Shown piece by piece: positions 35,985 to 51,008 of a stretch of DNA of 64,000 nucleotides; position 1 is the stretch's first letter; each line of letters opens with the position of its first letter. The position numbers and the translations under genes were made by a program. Under the pieces are notes generated by a model that made no database searches, was not told the DNA's origin, and saw only the letters and a program-made list of their open reading frames with translations. This DNA comes from Tubiluchus corallicola (Eukaryota; Priapulida; Priapulimorpha; Priapulimorphida; Tubiluchidae): contig JAQGDQ010001014.1 of NCBI GenBank assembly GCA_030141605.1, positions 1 through 64,000 of the forward strand, written 5' to 3'.

Positions 35985-36069
35985 AAAAAGGAGTGAAAGT
36001 GGGTAAGTGAAAGACAGAGAGAGACTAAGAAAGAAAGAGAATGAGCAGAGAGAAGAAAGGAGAGAGAAA
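35800..36069. repeat. GA-rich block with extra copies of a TGGGTAAGTGAAAGACAGAG unit
   Basis: The island GTGGGTAAGTGAAAGACAGA occurs near 35,857, 35,999 and 36,200. The left arm has only one, so this side was amplified. An ACACACAC run lies near 35,940. Confidence 0.8.
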
Positions 36070-36514
<445 letters not shown>

Positions 36515-36893
36515 TGTAGCGTAATTTCACTCCAGTGCACTACCCATTTATTGCCTCGAATTTTTGTTGCATTTATAAGCCAGATTGCACTAAACACATT
36601 TGTCTAGGAGCCGCGCATGTTGTACCACGGAACCAACACTGATTGTCTTTATTTAATGCTTGAATTATTGTGTTCAAAAGTTTCTAAAGGCTAAAAAAGA
36701 ATTTTACTACTGTTGCTACCAGTACTTGTTATTTTAACTCATACGTATAAATTGACACATATGGTTACAATTACTTTTACAAAGAACGATTTAATTGACA
36801 TCATAATCCTACGTGCTAGAATGAACAATAACTGCACGAACGACATCTATGACTAGGCATAAGAAATGAGGTTTATCCATAGATTTAAATTTC

Positions 36894-37034
36894 GCGCCTG
36901 CGCAGAGAGATTTTTCGAGATTCGCGCAAAGTACGGTGTCAACAACGGGCGTCATTTTCTATCACAAAAACTGCATTCGATGAACGACGGAGTATTTTTC
37001 GATATGCAGTTAGCAAATCTCCCTGCGCATGCGC
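36894..37034. mobile_element. 141-bp fold-back element, mirror copy
   Basis: Partner of 33,217-33,357, with the same GCGCCTGCGCAG/GCGCATGCGCAG ends. Confidence 0.65.
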
Positions 37035-37480
37035 GGCATTTATCAAACTATCAACGCCTAACAAATAAAGTTAATAGACAAACTCAACGTGGTTTTTAAG
37101 CATAATATTGGCAACAATAACCGCGTCGTTGTTTTACCTATAAGAACAACTGGCCGTTTTAATAACACGATCATGAAGTACGCTCTTGTGACGTAATTGG
37201 CACGTTTCATATGCACTTAAGTAACGTAACTTGTAATTATGTGCCTCGACGACTCATTAAAAATTTATAATAATATTATCACGTTCTCTATTATAAAGCA
37301 GAAGGGTTACACAAGAAAACCTGTTGAAGCCAAGTGAGAGTTCATAAGTTTACGCTTTATCCATTGTAAATGTATTATCTTCTAAACTACAACATTTTTT
37401 TTATTTTACTAAATTTTAAAAATGTCTGAATGTTTCTGTCTACTGTTAAGCTTGCAGTAGATAAACAAATATGTTCTATC

Positions 37481-38134
37481 TTATCTTAGCTGTTCCTTAC
37501 CTTATCTTATCGTACTTTATTTTACCTTACTTTACCTTCTCTTATCTTATCTTTCCTTTGCTTACTTTACCTTACCTTACCTGGTTTTATCTTATCTTAC
37601 CTTTACCTTACCATATCTTACCTTACTTTACCTTACCTTGCCTTGCCTTGTCTTGTCTTGTCTTGTCTTGTCTTGTCTTGTCTTGTCTTGTCTTACCTTA
37701 CCTTACCTTACCTTTCCTTTCCTTTTCTTATCTTATCTTACCTTACCTCTCTCACCTCACCTCACCTCACCTCATCTGATCTTGCCTTGCCTTACCTTAC
37801 CTTACCTTACCTTAGCTTACCTTATCTTACCTTCTTATCTTATCTTATCTTATCTTATCTTATCTTATCTTATCTTATCTTATCTTATCTTATCTTATCT
37901 TATCTTATCTTATCTTATCTTATCTTATCTTATCTTATCTTATCTTATCTTTTCTTATCTTATCTTATCTTATCTTATCTTATCTTATCTTATCTTATCT
38001 TATCTTATCTTATCTTATCTTATCTTATCTTATCTTATCTTATCTTATCTTATCTTATCTTACCTTACGTTACCTTATCTTATCTTATCTTATCTTACCT
38101 TATCTTATCTTATCATATCTCGTCTTATCTTATC
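37481..38134. repeat. Pentanucleotide array (TTATC)n, mirror copy
   Basis: Partner of 32,069-32,770, shorter by 48 bases. The CTTGT and GGTGA-type blocks are both reduced. Confidence 0.97.
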
Positions 38135-38362
38135 TCGAACAAGTTAACTATGTGACTTGGGTGACTTATTAATCCTAACAAATGGCTCGGATCACATAAT
38201 TGTTTTGCTATTGCGAGCCACTTGTTTTCCCGTTTGAATCACGTATTCGAGCCAATTACTTTTAAAAAATGAATTCTTTAATACAGTCGAACCTTGTTAT
38301 AACACCCTCCCCCCCTTTAAAATGTCAACCTCGCTTAACCCACAAAATTTTGACAAACGAAA

Positions 38363-38385
38363 ATGTCTATGTTTTTCATAGACAT
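38363..38385. other. Perfect 9-bp hairpin, mirror copy
   Basis: Same stem and loop as 31,818-31,840. The pogo-like end lies at about 38,283-38,304. Confidence 0.55.
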
Positions 38386-38535
38386 GTATATATTAATGCA
38401 CTATGCTGAATACCAGCTCTTTCTGGAGTCCCAAAGCGGGTGGTACAAAGAGATTTGACTTTACAGCACCCCAAAGGGCCTTCGAGAATGTAAATGAATT
38501 GTAGCTAAAATTAATATCTACACCTAGATTTGTTG

Positions 38536-40645
38536 CTATACAAACGAGGCGTGTTTGTCCTTCTGCCCCACTATCCACTGTCCAGGAGGTTTTTTATCAC
38601 ATTTATTGCTACTAAGCACTGAAAGTTCTGTGCCGTCATTCACTATTCGTTTGCTACTGCAGTTCTGTATACTGTGCAAAGACGAGGTGGGCTTTTGGTT
38701 TCGATCACGTGACGAAATTGCGTCATCCATCTGCATATCACGTGACGAATTTGCGTCATCCGTCTGCTTATCACGTGACGAAATTGCGTCATCCATCTGT
38801 TTATACACGGACTGACAAGCAGCCACTGCATCGTCCATTTCCTGGATGTCGTCAACCTCGACGCGGGCTTCGCTCCCGTCGCCATTGCCGACGTCAACGC
38901 GTGTGTCGCGGTTGTCGTCATTGTCGTCTTCGTCCTCGTCGTCGTCGGGTTGTGGAATGCGTAATTTTGGTTTACCGGTTGCCAAATCACTAGGTGCTAT
39001 TGTTACTTTTATGGTACCAGCCGGTATGTTTGTGCTGTTTTCGTTGGGCGACCAAGCACTGTTTTCATCGTTTTCGGAACTCGGCGTCAGATCTTCCTCA
39101 ATGTTGAGTCGAAATCTCTCCTTCAGTCTCTCGGTGGCTTCTGCGAATTTATTGCTGAAGAACTCCATCACCACATTGATGACCATTGAGGTCAGTGCAA
39201 GACCAAAAAATATGTAAGCAATGGCCATCATCATGAAGGCCTCGTTGCGCGGAACGATGTCGCCAAAACCGACCGTGCTCAGGGAAATGAAGCAGAAGTA
39301 AAACGCGTCCAAATATGTCCACTTTTCGGCAATGGCAAAAATGACGCCGCCGACAAACGTGTAGCCGCAGAGTAGCAGCAGTGCCATCGAGACCGGAAGA
39401 TTGAATTCCTCGTCTACGACGAATTCTGGCATAACTTCTGGTTCCTCGAGATCGTAGGTGTCTTCCAGTTTGGCCAAAGCTGCCTGAAAAAAGAATTAAT
39501 GGCTGTAGAATCGGCAAAAAAATGTTAATGGACTTAAAACCTTTGAAGTCATTGAAAGTCGTTGCAAGACTAAAGTCAAACCACTGGTGACATACCGTGG
39601 CGTGGAAAACATTTTAAAAACACTACGGTCAATAGTCTCTGAAATGGATTTCTAACTTTCTGGCTTGCCTAAAACGATACGGAAAGTGTGAAACCGTAAA
39701 ATGCCAACCTCAAAGATGCTTTTGTGGTGCTCAAATTAAGTACACGTGTTTCCTTGCATATGCAATTGTGCATTGTCATTTGAATGGCATACTAACACTG
39801 CTAAGACATAACGTATCTTCTGAACAACATATTACTGTTCCTTCCACCTTCTGTGTCATCTGGATGACATACTGTGTCGTGCGTCTGTTGTTAGAAGAAC
39901 GACACGTCTGTCATTGGCATGGCAGTTTGAAGTTGCATCAACAATAGCAATGGCAATGACAATAGCAGCAGCTGCAGCAGGATTAACAACAACAGCAGCA
40001 GCATCAGCAGCAACAACAACGACAATGACAGTGACGACAACGACAACAACAACAAGAAGAAGAAGAAGAACAACAACAACGACAATGACAGTGACGACAA
40101 CGACAACAACAACAAGAAGAAGAAGAACAACAACAACAACAGCAGCAGCAGCAACAACAAGCAATCAGTACTCACCCGTTTTTCTATTTTCCAGTCAAAT
40201 TTAAGGTTTTGTCCTCCAGCCATTCGCTTCGGGTTCTTTGGACTGGGCTCGATTTCCTCTTTTACAATTTCTCCTTCGAGCTTACCTCGCACCTTTTTCA
40301 CTTTGTCCACGTAATCACGCGTCGCAATTACACCCTTCTCCATGGCAGTGGAAGAAAATTCTTTGGCAAAGTCAGCACCTTTTTTGGCATAGTCGCGAGC
40401 ATAACCCGCTCCGAGTTTCGCCTTGTCTTTCATAATGTCCGCCTGTTCGTGGAAGTGTCGTCGAGCCTTGCGACACGTCCCGGTGTAGTAGAACTGGCGA
40501 AAGTACGACCAGACGAACTTGATGGCCCGCGTGAAGAGCTTGCCAATGTCGACCAGCACAACGAGGAACATGGGAATGCCAACCAAGGCATAGATGATGC
40601 AGGCGAGGCGACCCCAGTTGGTGCTTGGTGCAATGTGACCATAAC
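38536..40645 (-). CDS. Two-pore-domain potassium channel (K2P), last two exons, copy 2
   Basis: Exons are 40,176-40,645 and 38,536-39,483 on the minus strand, with a 692-base GT-AG intron (39,484-40,175) holding the mirrored trinucleotide array. The translation equals copy 1 at every residue compared, including the GYGHIAP and GFGDIVP filters and the tail repeats. Alternative frames across both exons also match, so the exons look identical in DNA. The flanking intron and 3' region carry small differences (for example near 38,400 and 39,950). Copies 1 and 2 are tail to tail, their stop codons 6.9 kb apart. TM1 and the first pore helix are missing upstream here too. Confidence 0.9.
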
Positions 40646-40949
40646 CTGCAAAAATAAATAGACCAAATTCTCGTCAATAGATGTCGCTAGTATGCACGAA
40701 CACTTCTTTTTGTTAAACAAGTAAACCAAAGCGCCTACTCAGAAAAAAAGTAAAATGGCCATAAAATGATATCATTTCACATAAGCAGCTGTATAACAGT
40801 ACCAAAGAAGAATGTTGGAGCACTAAGATCAAAATCAGAAGACTGAGGTTGGTAGGACATTTAACGAGATTGCCAAAAACAGGATCAGTAAGATTAGCAT
40901 TATCACCATTAGCATCAATTCATTATCATTGTCATCAGCATTATATATC

Positions 40950-40956
40950 AGCATCG

Positions 40957-40987
<31 letters not shown>

Positions 40988-41064
40988 ACATCGTCATAAT
41001 CGTTTTCTCGCATCTGTTTGCTTCGTTAAATTTAACGCATTTTGTTGTTGTTGTTGTTGTTGTT
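40950..41064. repeat. (ATC)n and (TTG)n runs, mirror copy
   Basis: Partner of the GAT and AAC runs at 29,137-29,300, with a longer pure ATC run here. Confidence 0.85.
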
Positions 41065-41220
41065 TACGTCATTAATTAAGTCTTGTTGTTATTAGTTTAG
41101 TTCATGTTGAGCGTAGCTCATAGTTAAAGTCTTGCAATGTGTTGTTAATTGGTAATTTTATAACTTTTATTTTTTATTGTGCTAAACAGGTAAATAAATT
41201 AACCGAAATCTAAATCAAAC

Positions 41221-41461
41221 AGGGGGCCTTTACCTCAAATAAGTGGCTTCAACAGGGCCCTTTACGTCAAATAAGTGGCTTCAACAGGGGCCCTTTACGT
41301 CAAATAGGTGGCTTCAACAGGGGCCCTTTACGTCAAATAAGTGGCTTCAACAGGGGCCCTTTACGTCAAATAAGTGGCTTCAACAGGGGCCCTTTACGTC
41401 AAATAAGTGGCTTCAACAGGGCCCTTTCCGTCAAATAAGTGGCTTCAACAGGGACCCTTTA
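41221..41461. repeat. 33-bp minisatellite, mirror copy
   Basis: Partner of 28,739-28,979, with the same unit number and variants. Confidence 0.93.
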
Positions 41462-42389
41462 TCTAAAATAAATCTAAATCTAATTAAACGAGGCACTGAA
41501 ACCTGCTAAATGACCTCCAAGCAAAACCAAAAACAATTTGGATATTAACAATTAATAAAGATTTACATCAGCTGAACCAAACGTAACAATAGCATCACAG
41601 GAACTCAACATTTTAGCTGCATACAGGAAACAATGGAGTGCTCTATTAAAGGATAGAGGCTCTATGTCTATAACAGATGTTTAGAGTAGCAGAAGAAAAA
41701 GAAAAAAGCCAGTAACACCTAAACTTTAGCTTTTCAATAATACACGTATAACTGTATTTCAGGAATTCGTTCGTTTGTTTGTCCACAACTTGCGTTAAAA
41801 ACAAATGGTTCCTGTGGTTGAGAAGACACGAGATAAAGTTAAGTCAAAGGTCAATGTTTAGTCTGTTTGTATATCCGTTTTTCTCCTGTCCATGACTTAC
41901 AATTGAGTACATCTGGGATGTGAATGGTTGTCAAGTCTAAGGATGAAATGCCAAACGCTTGTTTAACGTATAGTTCGTCACACTGCACTCTGGGATTTCA
42001 GCTCAAAAGGTGCTTGTGGCAGTATTGTCATCCGACACATTCTAGGCTATGATCTGAGATGAGATGCCCAATCGGGTAGAGCTAACTTTGCCACATTCAG
42101 ATGTGAACATGACCTTTGTTATGGATGGAAATGGTATCAGTATCAATATGGCAAATGAAACTGTCCAATGTGAGTACTGAACTCGGCGAGGGCACCTAAC
42201 CATTCACTGATCAGCCTTAATGTTGCTGCTCTTCATAGCCTCGCCCCATTAGTTCTTAATAACAATTTTTTTCCACCTGAAGTAGTTTTTCACATGAAGT
42301 AGGCAACTGGGTATTTTGATACTTAAGCGAAAACTAGTTCGCTAAAAGGTTTAATTTTTAACTTCTGGCTCATGGAACGTGAAAGATGC

Positions 42390-42884
42390 TTAAAGGAAAA
42401 CCAGATGATTGTTTATATTATATATCTCATTTTAATTTACTATATTTATATATATATGCATTTTTTGCATATAAAAGTTAGCAATTGTTTCTTATATTTG
42501 AATAATTAGCCTAGAAAGTTAATTAACGGCAACCGAACACAGCTATTGCTTAAGTCACAAACTAACCACAGTTTGTGCAATGACGGGCATCTTCCCTTGC
42601 GCGTCAAGCACGTTTGCATAAGTGTTACAGTACTGCTTAATAAACGCTAGAAACTAACACTACAGTTCACGATCATCGTTATCACGGTACCACCTTCTAT
42701 TTGTCGGCCACGCGAATGTGACAAAAAGGTGCCGTTGCCAATCTTAGTAGATTCACTGAACGTGCGGTTGAAAGTCTAACAAAATTTGAGTATCCGAGGT
42801 AATTATTATTTAATCTAAGTTTTGATTTAAAAAAGTTATTGTAGTTTTCACTATTTTAGAGCATTCTTTACTCTGAACTAGTTT
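42390..42884 (+). mobile_element. TTAA-flanked MITE, family A, mirror copy
   Basis: Partner of 27,316-27,810. The tandem duplication around it lies at about 42,889-43,150 and differs in one CT-rich patch near 42,955. Confidence 0.8.
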
Positions 42885-43150
42885 TCTTTTAAGTATGTTA
42901 ACCCCCGGGATGCGCTGCTTTAGATGTCCGATTTGCATGCTATTCTCGAGAAAGGAAAAGAGAGATGGTTTGAGGCTGGCATAGATAGGCCTACGTAGAC
43001 GTAAACTGGTTGGCTAATCGGCTTAGTTTTTACTTCATGGCTCATGGAACGTGAAAGATATGTTAGCATGTATACCCTGGGATGCGCTGCTTTAACTTGC
43101 ATGCTATTCTCGCGAAAGGGAGGGACAGAATGAGATAGTTTGAAGCTGGT

Positions 43151-45329
43151 ATTTGAAATAAACGGGCGGATTCTCAAAGATATAACATTTAGCCTAACTA
43201 TAGAATGAATCTTTGTGAACATCTATTGTATGTGTTAAAGAAGCAAATATAGAACAGAACAGAGTTCATATTTGTAGAGAAGTAATAATATTGCAATTTC
43301 AAACTGAGAAACGGTTAAAAACATACACTCGTGAAAACGTAAAATTTAAATTCTCAATAAATTTTAAAGAAAAGTAAATCTTAAATTAAGTACTTGAAGT
43401 TGAAACGGAATGGCGACGACAGCAGCAGCAGTGTGAACGACAGCAAGAAAAACACATAAGCTTAACTAGGATTCAGGATAAATGCAGTATAGCCATGCAA
43501 GAACCTAACGTCATTAACATGTTAGCATTTTTGCAAATGAACTATAACCGATGTCCCCAAGCATGATTGTCAGAGATTATCTTATTGACCTAATTGCCGA
43601 GTAGAGACATCAGAAGCCAAAGTCATTACTGGGCATGACATGGCCTATTGGTTTCTGATAGGAACCAGTAGAGGCGCGTCCAGGAAGTCGAGAAAACTCC
43701 TGCAGTAACGACACCCTTTCTTGAATTACGAAACTGTCTAACATGCTGCGGCGTTTGATCCATCACCAAGCATATAAAATTTAAAACAATAAAACGCGCA
43801 AACCTTTTCCATTGAAACCTGTTGAAAACTCGTAAAATGCCGAATGAAGGTGGTATTGGAAATGGAAAGACGTTGTAATGAACCAGTCACTAAAACCTAC
43901 AGTCAGCCAGCATGAATAGGCGTCGTCTGACAATCAAAACGCAAAACTAATGGAAATTGTCAAAACGTCTGCAAATTCCTGCGTTTTTTGTGAGCAATTT
44001 TGCCATTCGCGCGCTTTTTTAACAATTTCAGCACATTTCTCCGTGCAGCATGGCTTATCGTACTTGGATCCGGGGAAACTGTTCAAAGTTTAATGATAAA
44101 CTGGCAGCTTGAGATATTGACATATAGACATCAGAAAAACGCCTGACAGTACGTACATAGAAAACGTATTACATTACTGTTTCCAGCGGCTCCACCGCTA
44201 GCCTTTCTTCTTGGGAAAGCCAAATACTTTGTAATTGGTAATACTTTTGTACTATTGATTTCTTATGAGATTGGTATAGTTTGAAGACTATGTGGTAAAC
44301 AACTATGTTATGCGGCTCAGAAGCCTAGAGGGAAGCCGCGTCCTTGGCGGAGACTGTCAAAGACAAAATTTCGTATTTTGGAAAGAGCATAAAGAACTTA
44401 GGGCATCATTATAAACTAAAATCGTTGGCAGAAATTTAAAAACATGTACAGAAAACGCGATGAAATATATTGGAAATTTAGATAAAAAATTTTAATAGTA
44501 AAAGAATTAATCAAAATGAATTTGATAAGTAATTAAAATTGGTTATTGGTGTCAGACTTAATAAACATATTGACCTGTGTAAATTCCTTGTATAGCTATT
44601 GTTAATAACAATAATGATGTAGTTTGGCAAACAGTATTGTGGACGAAAAATTAAACTGTGTATATAATGGTAATAATTTGAGCTTATGTCGGTAGATGTA
44701 ACATGCAAAGCCCTAAACTACGGTGTGAGTGAATAAATATATTTATCTGTAACAAACTTTTTAAATGTAAGCTAACTCATTCATATTGTAACAACAATAT
44801 TAAGTGCTAATTGGGTATAATAATCTGTAATATTTGCAATACTATGTGACTTTTACCCAGCAAATAGATGACTTGATATGGAATGAATTTCTAAATAAAA
44901 GATTTATGATAATAATAATTGGAAAGAAACTGTTACTAGAATAGCCAGTAATATAATAAATGTTATGTCATGTTTAAGTGAATTGTCTTAAGTAAATTTT
45001 AATTATCATAGTCTTGTAGATAAGCTAGGAATTGTAGACGTTTATTTAATTTTTTAGGCATCTCTGTAGCTTTAACCCAGCTGACATTTTAAGGTCACAA
45101 ATCATACTGCTATGAAGTAGCAATTAATTTGTTTTTGTCGGTAATTAAGGCAAGTTGAAAATGTACAAACTTCTAAGGAATTATATTCATTTAATATGAT
45201 TTAGCACATCACATTGGCTTAATCATAAGAACAAAGAACAAATGAACAAAGAAAGGAGCAAAAAACGAATGAACGAACAAAAAAAACAACGTAGAAACCA
45301 CGAAAGCAAGAAATGGAGGGCAAGTAAGT
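43151..45329. other. Long stretch with no gene recognised, mirror of 24,881-27,050
   Basis: Checked for upstream K2P exons on the minus strand; none found. Confidence 0.5.
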
Positions 45330-45393
45330 AACTAACTATGTAAGTAAGTGAGTGAGTGAGTGAGTGAGCGAGCGAGCGAGCGAGCGAGCAAGC

Positions 45394-45464
<71 letters not shown>

Positions 45465-45620
45465 CAAGTAAGTAAGTAAATAATTAAGTGAGTGAGTGAG
45501 TGCGTGAGTGAGTGAGTGAGTGAGTGAGTGAGTGAGTGAGCGAGCGAGCGAGTGAGTAAGTAAGTATGTATGTATGTAAGTTAGTATAGTAAGCAAGCAA
45601 GCAAGCAAGCAAGCAAGTAA
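45330..45620. repeat. Tetranucleotide array, mirror copy
   Basis: AAGT/GAGT/GAGC units; about 19 bases longer than its partner. Confidence 0.96.
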
Positions 45621-45962
45621 ACAAAGTAAAATGAAGATAATGTTCTCGACTTTAGTTTGAAACAAAAAACATTTAAACAAACGAATAAACAAACGCAAAG
45701 GCAAACGAACAAACAAAAACACAAAAATCGAAAAAGAAAAGACAAGCACGTCATCGCGACAGTATCATGAGAGCCAGCTCATTGCCTTGCGACGTTAAAG
45801 AAAGATTAGTCACGTGTTCGAGTCCCAGCTGGTCACGATTTTATCAAACCTCAAACATTGTGGTTTAAAATTAGCTAAACAGTTTTTATTATAGTCTACA
45901 TTTACAACTAGTGACAGACACGTTGAAAACCAACGTATATTTCATCACAAAAAAGGCATTAA

Positions 45963-47191
45963 AATGAAAACCGGACCCCTTCTTAAACTACAACTCAAAA
46001 CAACCTAACCTAACCTATATTGAAAGGGAACATACTATTTTTTAAGAAAAGTAGTATGTGAAAGAATTATTACGTGAAAGAATTATTACCGCAAAAATTA
46101 ATTTTGCGTTCGCGCATCTAGTTCTTCGCTGATACTACATACATTCGTTATCTAGATGGGCACTAACGTCTACATCGTCATTTGTGATGAAATCGCGTGA
46201 TGACGCAGTGGCAAGCTTGGAATTTAAGTTCTTAAAGCACAAGAAAACCCTCCATTTACGTGAAGCTTAAAAAATTCGTCTTGAAATTTTATACCACTTA
46301 CATACTGCCTTTTTGCATGCAGGCTTGCGTCGGCCGTAACGCTGTATAAAACGTGTAAATTTAAACTCCCGCGATGACCGTTAGGCGCAGCCATTTTGAT
46401 AGCAGCTCATTTGAAACAAGTATAGAAAAGACTGAGTAAAGTTTGAAAAAATAATCAGAGCATTCGTAGCGCACACGTCACTAAATCAGTGAAATTTTAA
46501 ATGACTGTATCTTTTCAATAAGATTAAAAATACGTTTTTTCGTTAGTAAGTGGTGCACCCTGAAAGTGAGTCAACGACATTTTACCAGTTGGTAAAAACT
46601 TTTTAAATAATTAATAATTTTCTTTTCTAGTTACGTAAGTCTTTCAAGCAAGTAAGCGAAATGGTAAGTAATATAGATTTGCACGGAAACGTTTGGATCA
46701 TAATTTAGCGTTGCCTTTTGTGCCCCTGATTTACGTGACATAGTGACGTCATGTAATGGCGCCGTCGGAACAGTATAGCGGGAGATTTAAAATGGAAACA
46801 AACGAAAATTCCTTTCAACGCGAGTACGATATACGCATAAAATTGCTATAAAGCATAATAATTTTTTAATGTGATTTTTCTGAAACCTACTCTTGTCCTT
46901 TAAACATAAAATTTGCTGTGTTTTTGCCTATCACACTGAATGTTGTTCTGTAGCACTGTACTTCTATTTTGGTTTTCGCAAACACGTGGAACCCGCTCGT
47001 CGAATGTCGTCTGTGCTGCTGAAAATTATGTTCACCACTAGTAATGTTCGATCCCCGTTAATTAAGTTTTTAAATTATTATTTGATTAGGTCTATCACAA
47101 ATACAAATGGCGCTATTATAGCTGTTAAAATGTATACTTTTTACTGCACTTCACAATGGGTAAGATATGAAAAATAATCCTGTTTCCCTTT
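45963..47191 (-). mobile_element. TTAA-flanked MITE, family B, split, mirror copy
   Basis: Partner of 23,027-24,256, interrupted by the same nested element. Confidence 0.65.
46236..46899 (-). mobile_element. TTAA-flanked MITE, family F, nested, mirror copy
   Basis: TTAA at 46,232-46,235 and 46,900-46,903. One base shorter than its partner. Confidence 0.7.
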
Positions 47192-47839
47192 TTAATATGG
47201 TTAGAGATTTATCGCAGATTCATGAACTCAACCGGGCCGAATTGAGCAACTCAGCAACGTTTGACGACCCACGACTAATTATCCATCCACTTTTTAAGCC
47301 AAGATTCGTATGTGAAATGAAAATAAATTGTTTGTTATCAAAACAACACAACTTTTACTAAAACTTTAATATACAATTGTTTCAAAAAACATGTCTGCGA
47401 ACGTTTTGAACTCCAGTCATCATCAATGACAGATTTATGAAAACAAACAACCAGATGAACAAGTATTATAAGCAGAGCTACTGTCTAGAAAATTATGCAT
47501 TGATTATGTATTATCTACAAGGAAGGCAAATGTGTAGTGAACAAACAGACCCGTAGAAAAAGAAATTGATACGGTAACAGGTAGCTAAGTGTTTGAAAGT
47601 AAAGTTAAAGGAATTAAACTACTTTGCACATTAAGAGAAGGCTTGCTAGGGTTCATAGACACACCTTCTTTTATTAATAAGTCCCAGTTACTGTTGGCTT
47701 TCGTCACAATGTTAAAATTGTAGCTTGTAGTTCCAGTTACCTATAGCTTTAGTCACAGCCATAGGCACAACTGTGGCAGGACCGGGGAAACTTTTTTAAT
47801 TTCTTTCAAGTTTCAGATGTTCACGTGTTCTTACTTTAA

Positions 47840-48000
47840 CCCTTTAATACCCTTTGTATCCCGTGGGATACGAAAATATTTTGTGCCTTTAAAATTAATA
47901 AAATTTTAAAACTGACAGTTATTTGATCTGTTAATAGTTATTTTGATTTAAGCCAATAACAATTCTCTCTTATTAAAAAAATAATTTGAGACTGAAAGGG
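47840..48000. mobile_element. piggyBac-like MITE, 161 bp, mirror copy
   Basis: CCCTTT ends directly inside TTAA (47,836-47,839 and 48,001-48,004). Confidence 0.85.
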
Positions 48001-48430
48001 TTAAAGTGATTGTACGTTTTGCCATGGCCCGTTTGTCAAAATAAAGCGTTTTGTAGAAAAAATAGAGCAGACAAGGGAATCCCTTGAATCAGATAATGCC
48101 CTGATTACGTTTTGATGTCATTAATCAGCCTACAGCATTTCATTCCAGACGGACCGTTCAATTCTTAGAACATCTGAGCTGAAATTATCTTGCTTCAAAA
48201 TGGAATTGAAAACCGTTCTGCCAAAGGGTCATTTAACGCTTTCAGAAAATTCATGTATTAATTTCAAAATGTTGCTGTATTACTCTCAATTTCTGGATTA
48301 AATTGTTGGATTTCTGTAAATTTGTGTGCAGATGTCGAGCATTTGAAAAATCAGCCATAGCTGAACTGTGCAACCGATTAGTACAACTTATAAACTCTAA
48401 CTGGTGGTCAAAAAGAAGTAAGCACTTTAA

Positions 48431-49032
48431 AAGGAAAACTGAATCCAATCTTAACTGTGGGTCAGAACAATCTACTCTTTAAGACACTGAAAGGAAACAT
48501 AGTATTTTTTTCAAAAATGACTTACGTGAAAGAATTATTACCAAACAAACACATATTCCCGCTCGCGTCACTAGTTCTTCTCTGTTACATGCATTTCGCC
48601 ATTCTCTAGTTAGACGGGCACTAGCGTCTGCATTTCGGAAAGGCATTTCACAAAAAACAGGTGCTGCACCTCTCACATGTTTTAGTTTGTGTGCATACGT
48701 TCGACAACTCATGCGTGAGTACAGCGGCAAATTTTAAATTTGAATTTTTATCTTAAAACATGCCTAGTTTTATTACAACACCCCGAAAGTCTTACACTAG
48801 CACTGTACTTTAATTTTTGCTTTCGCAAACACGTGCAACGGAATGTTTTTGCTGCTGAAAATCACGTTAGTCTGTGATGTCATCAATAGTTAAGCTCGCC
48901 AGCCGTTAATTAAGCTTTTAGTCTGTAATTTAGTTACCAGAAAAGCTTTTGCAGTATTAATTGTGTTAAAACGTGTACTTTTGATTGTACTTGAAAATGG
49001 GGTAGTAATATGAAAAATCATCCTGTCTTCCT
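48431..49032 (-). mobile_element. TTAA-flanked MITE, family B, mirror copy
   Basis: Partner of 21,186-21,787. Confidence 0.75.
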
Positions 49033-49317
49033 TTAAATTGGCTAAAAATTTATTTTACTCTTCGTATTGGAATAAAACCTGTCATGAAAATAGATGCATA
49101 ATGTAACGAACGATTCCATGTTTTGTATAAAAATACAAAATTTGGAGATTTTAACGTGGTTTAAATTCGAATTTACTCCGGAAACAGAAACTGTAATTTA
49201 TCCCATAAGATTTATTTTTACTTACGTTAAAAATTGTTCACTACGTTTTCCAAAACTTCAATTGCTTTTCTCAGTTGAGGCGAGAATTAGTTAATAGCTT
49301 AATTAACAACAGAATCG

Positions 49318-49901
<584 letters not shown>

Positions 49902-50230
49902 ATTTTGTATAGCGTCTAAATCTATAGACAGCTCAACTGACACTATTCAAAGACGCTTCACAAAGATATCTCGCAAAACTGAAAATCGTTGTTGCTTAAG
50001 ATCCATTCACACGCTCAATATAATTGCCATTAGTGCCATGGTCTGTAGGGCAACCAAATTCCGCATCATCAACATAAACTAATGAAATCAAATTTAATGC
50101 AAGCTAACGAAACGAAAATTTCATCAATAATATTGACAATAATTGTCAATATAATTCACAATTATATTGAGTGGTGATACTACGAATGCACGTTGAATTA
50201 AATTTTGCTACAAATTATTTGAATTCCTGC

Positions 50231-50271
50231 TTTGGATCCCTGCCAGTTTTGTTCAGGTTCAATTCCAGGCT
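50231..50271 (+). repeat. tRNA-like relic (B-box), mirror copy
   Basis: CAGGTTCAATTCCAGG on the plus strand. Confidence 0.35.
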
Positions 50272-50425
50272 ACAACCTAACTTTTTTACATTTCCTGTTT
50301 TTCAAATTTGGCATCAAAATATTAATTAATTGTAGCATTTGCAACATTATAAACTACACTCTTGACATTAAGATAACAATAATTAATTTATATTGAGCGA
50401 TGTATATCACTTAACATATTCCATA

Positions 50426-50611
50426 AAATTAGATTATTCAATTCTTCGTCATTTGCTTTGGTACCGATTGAGTAACCTGTTAAATTTAAGATGCTGGTAC
50501 TTGTAAGTATAAATACAAGATAAGGACAAGAAAAGGGGTACCTGAAGTAGGTTTCAGCAAAATCAGGCCTTAAAAATTGTGTTACTTTACAGCAATTTTA
50601 TGCGCATACAC
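50426..50611 (+). mobile_element. MITE end fragment plus inverted LINE-tail piece, mirror copy
   Basis: Partner of 19,610-19,795. Confidence 0.6.
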
Positions 50612-50659
50612 ACAGATTTACAAAATAGAAGCATGTATACTTCAAATATTATGTTCTAA

Positions 50660-51008
50660 CTAAAATAAGTGTGTTTTAATCTGTATTTTAAAAGTGTTAA
50701 TGTTCGAGAGAGTGCTGATATGGATAGAGTTGGTATGGCAACAGCAAATGACCTATCATCCATAGTGGAACAGGTCCTGCAACAGCAAATGATCTGTCAC
50801 CCATAGTGGAACAGCGCACTCTAGAAACCTTAAGCAAAAGACTATCATTTGATCTAAGATTATACCGGCTTGAATTTGTTGGACGAATTACGTCACGAGT
50901 GTAATCAGGTACCTCGCCATGAAGTGCCTTAAATACAAGTAGTAGTATCTTAAATTTAATACGTTGCTTAATCGGTAGCCAACTGAAATGACGAAAAATC
51001 AGTGTAAT
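50660..51008 (-). pseudogene. Non-LTR retrotransposon C-terminal region, mirror copy
   Basis: Partner of 19,213-19,561; same 41-base internal duplication and same decay. Confidence 0.75.

Larger units (their letters stand above)
34193..36069. other. Asymmetric spacer between the palindrome arms
   Basis: About 1.9 kb without a mirrored partner. From left to right it holds a CCCCTGTAACT minisatellite, about 300 bases with nothing recognised, a complete TTAA-flanked MITE (34,845-35,367), about 330 bases with nothing recognised (35,372-35,700), and a GA-rich block whose sub-repeats are extra copies of a unit present once in the left arm. Confidence 0.8.
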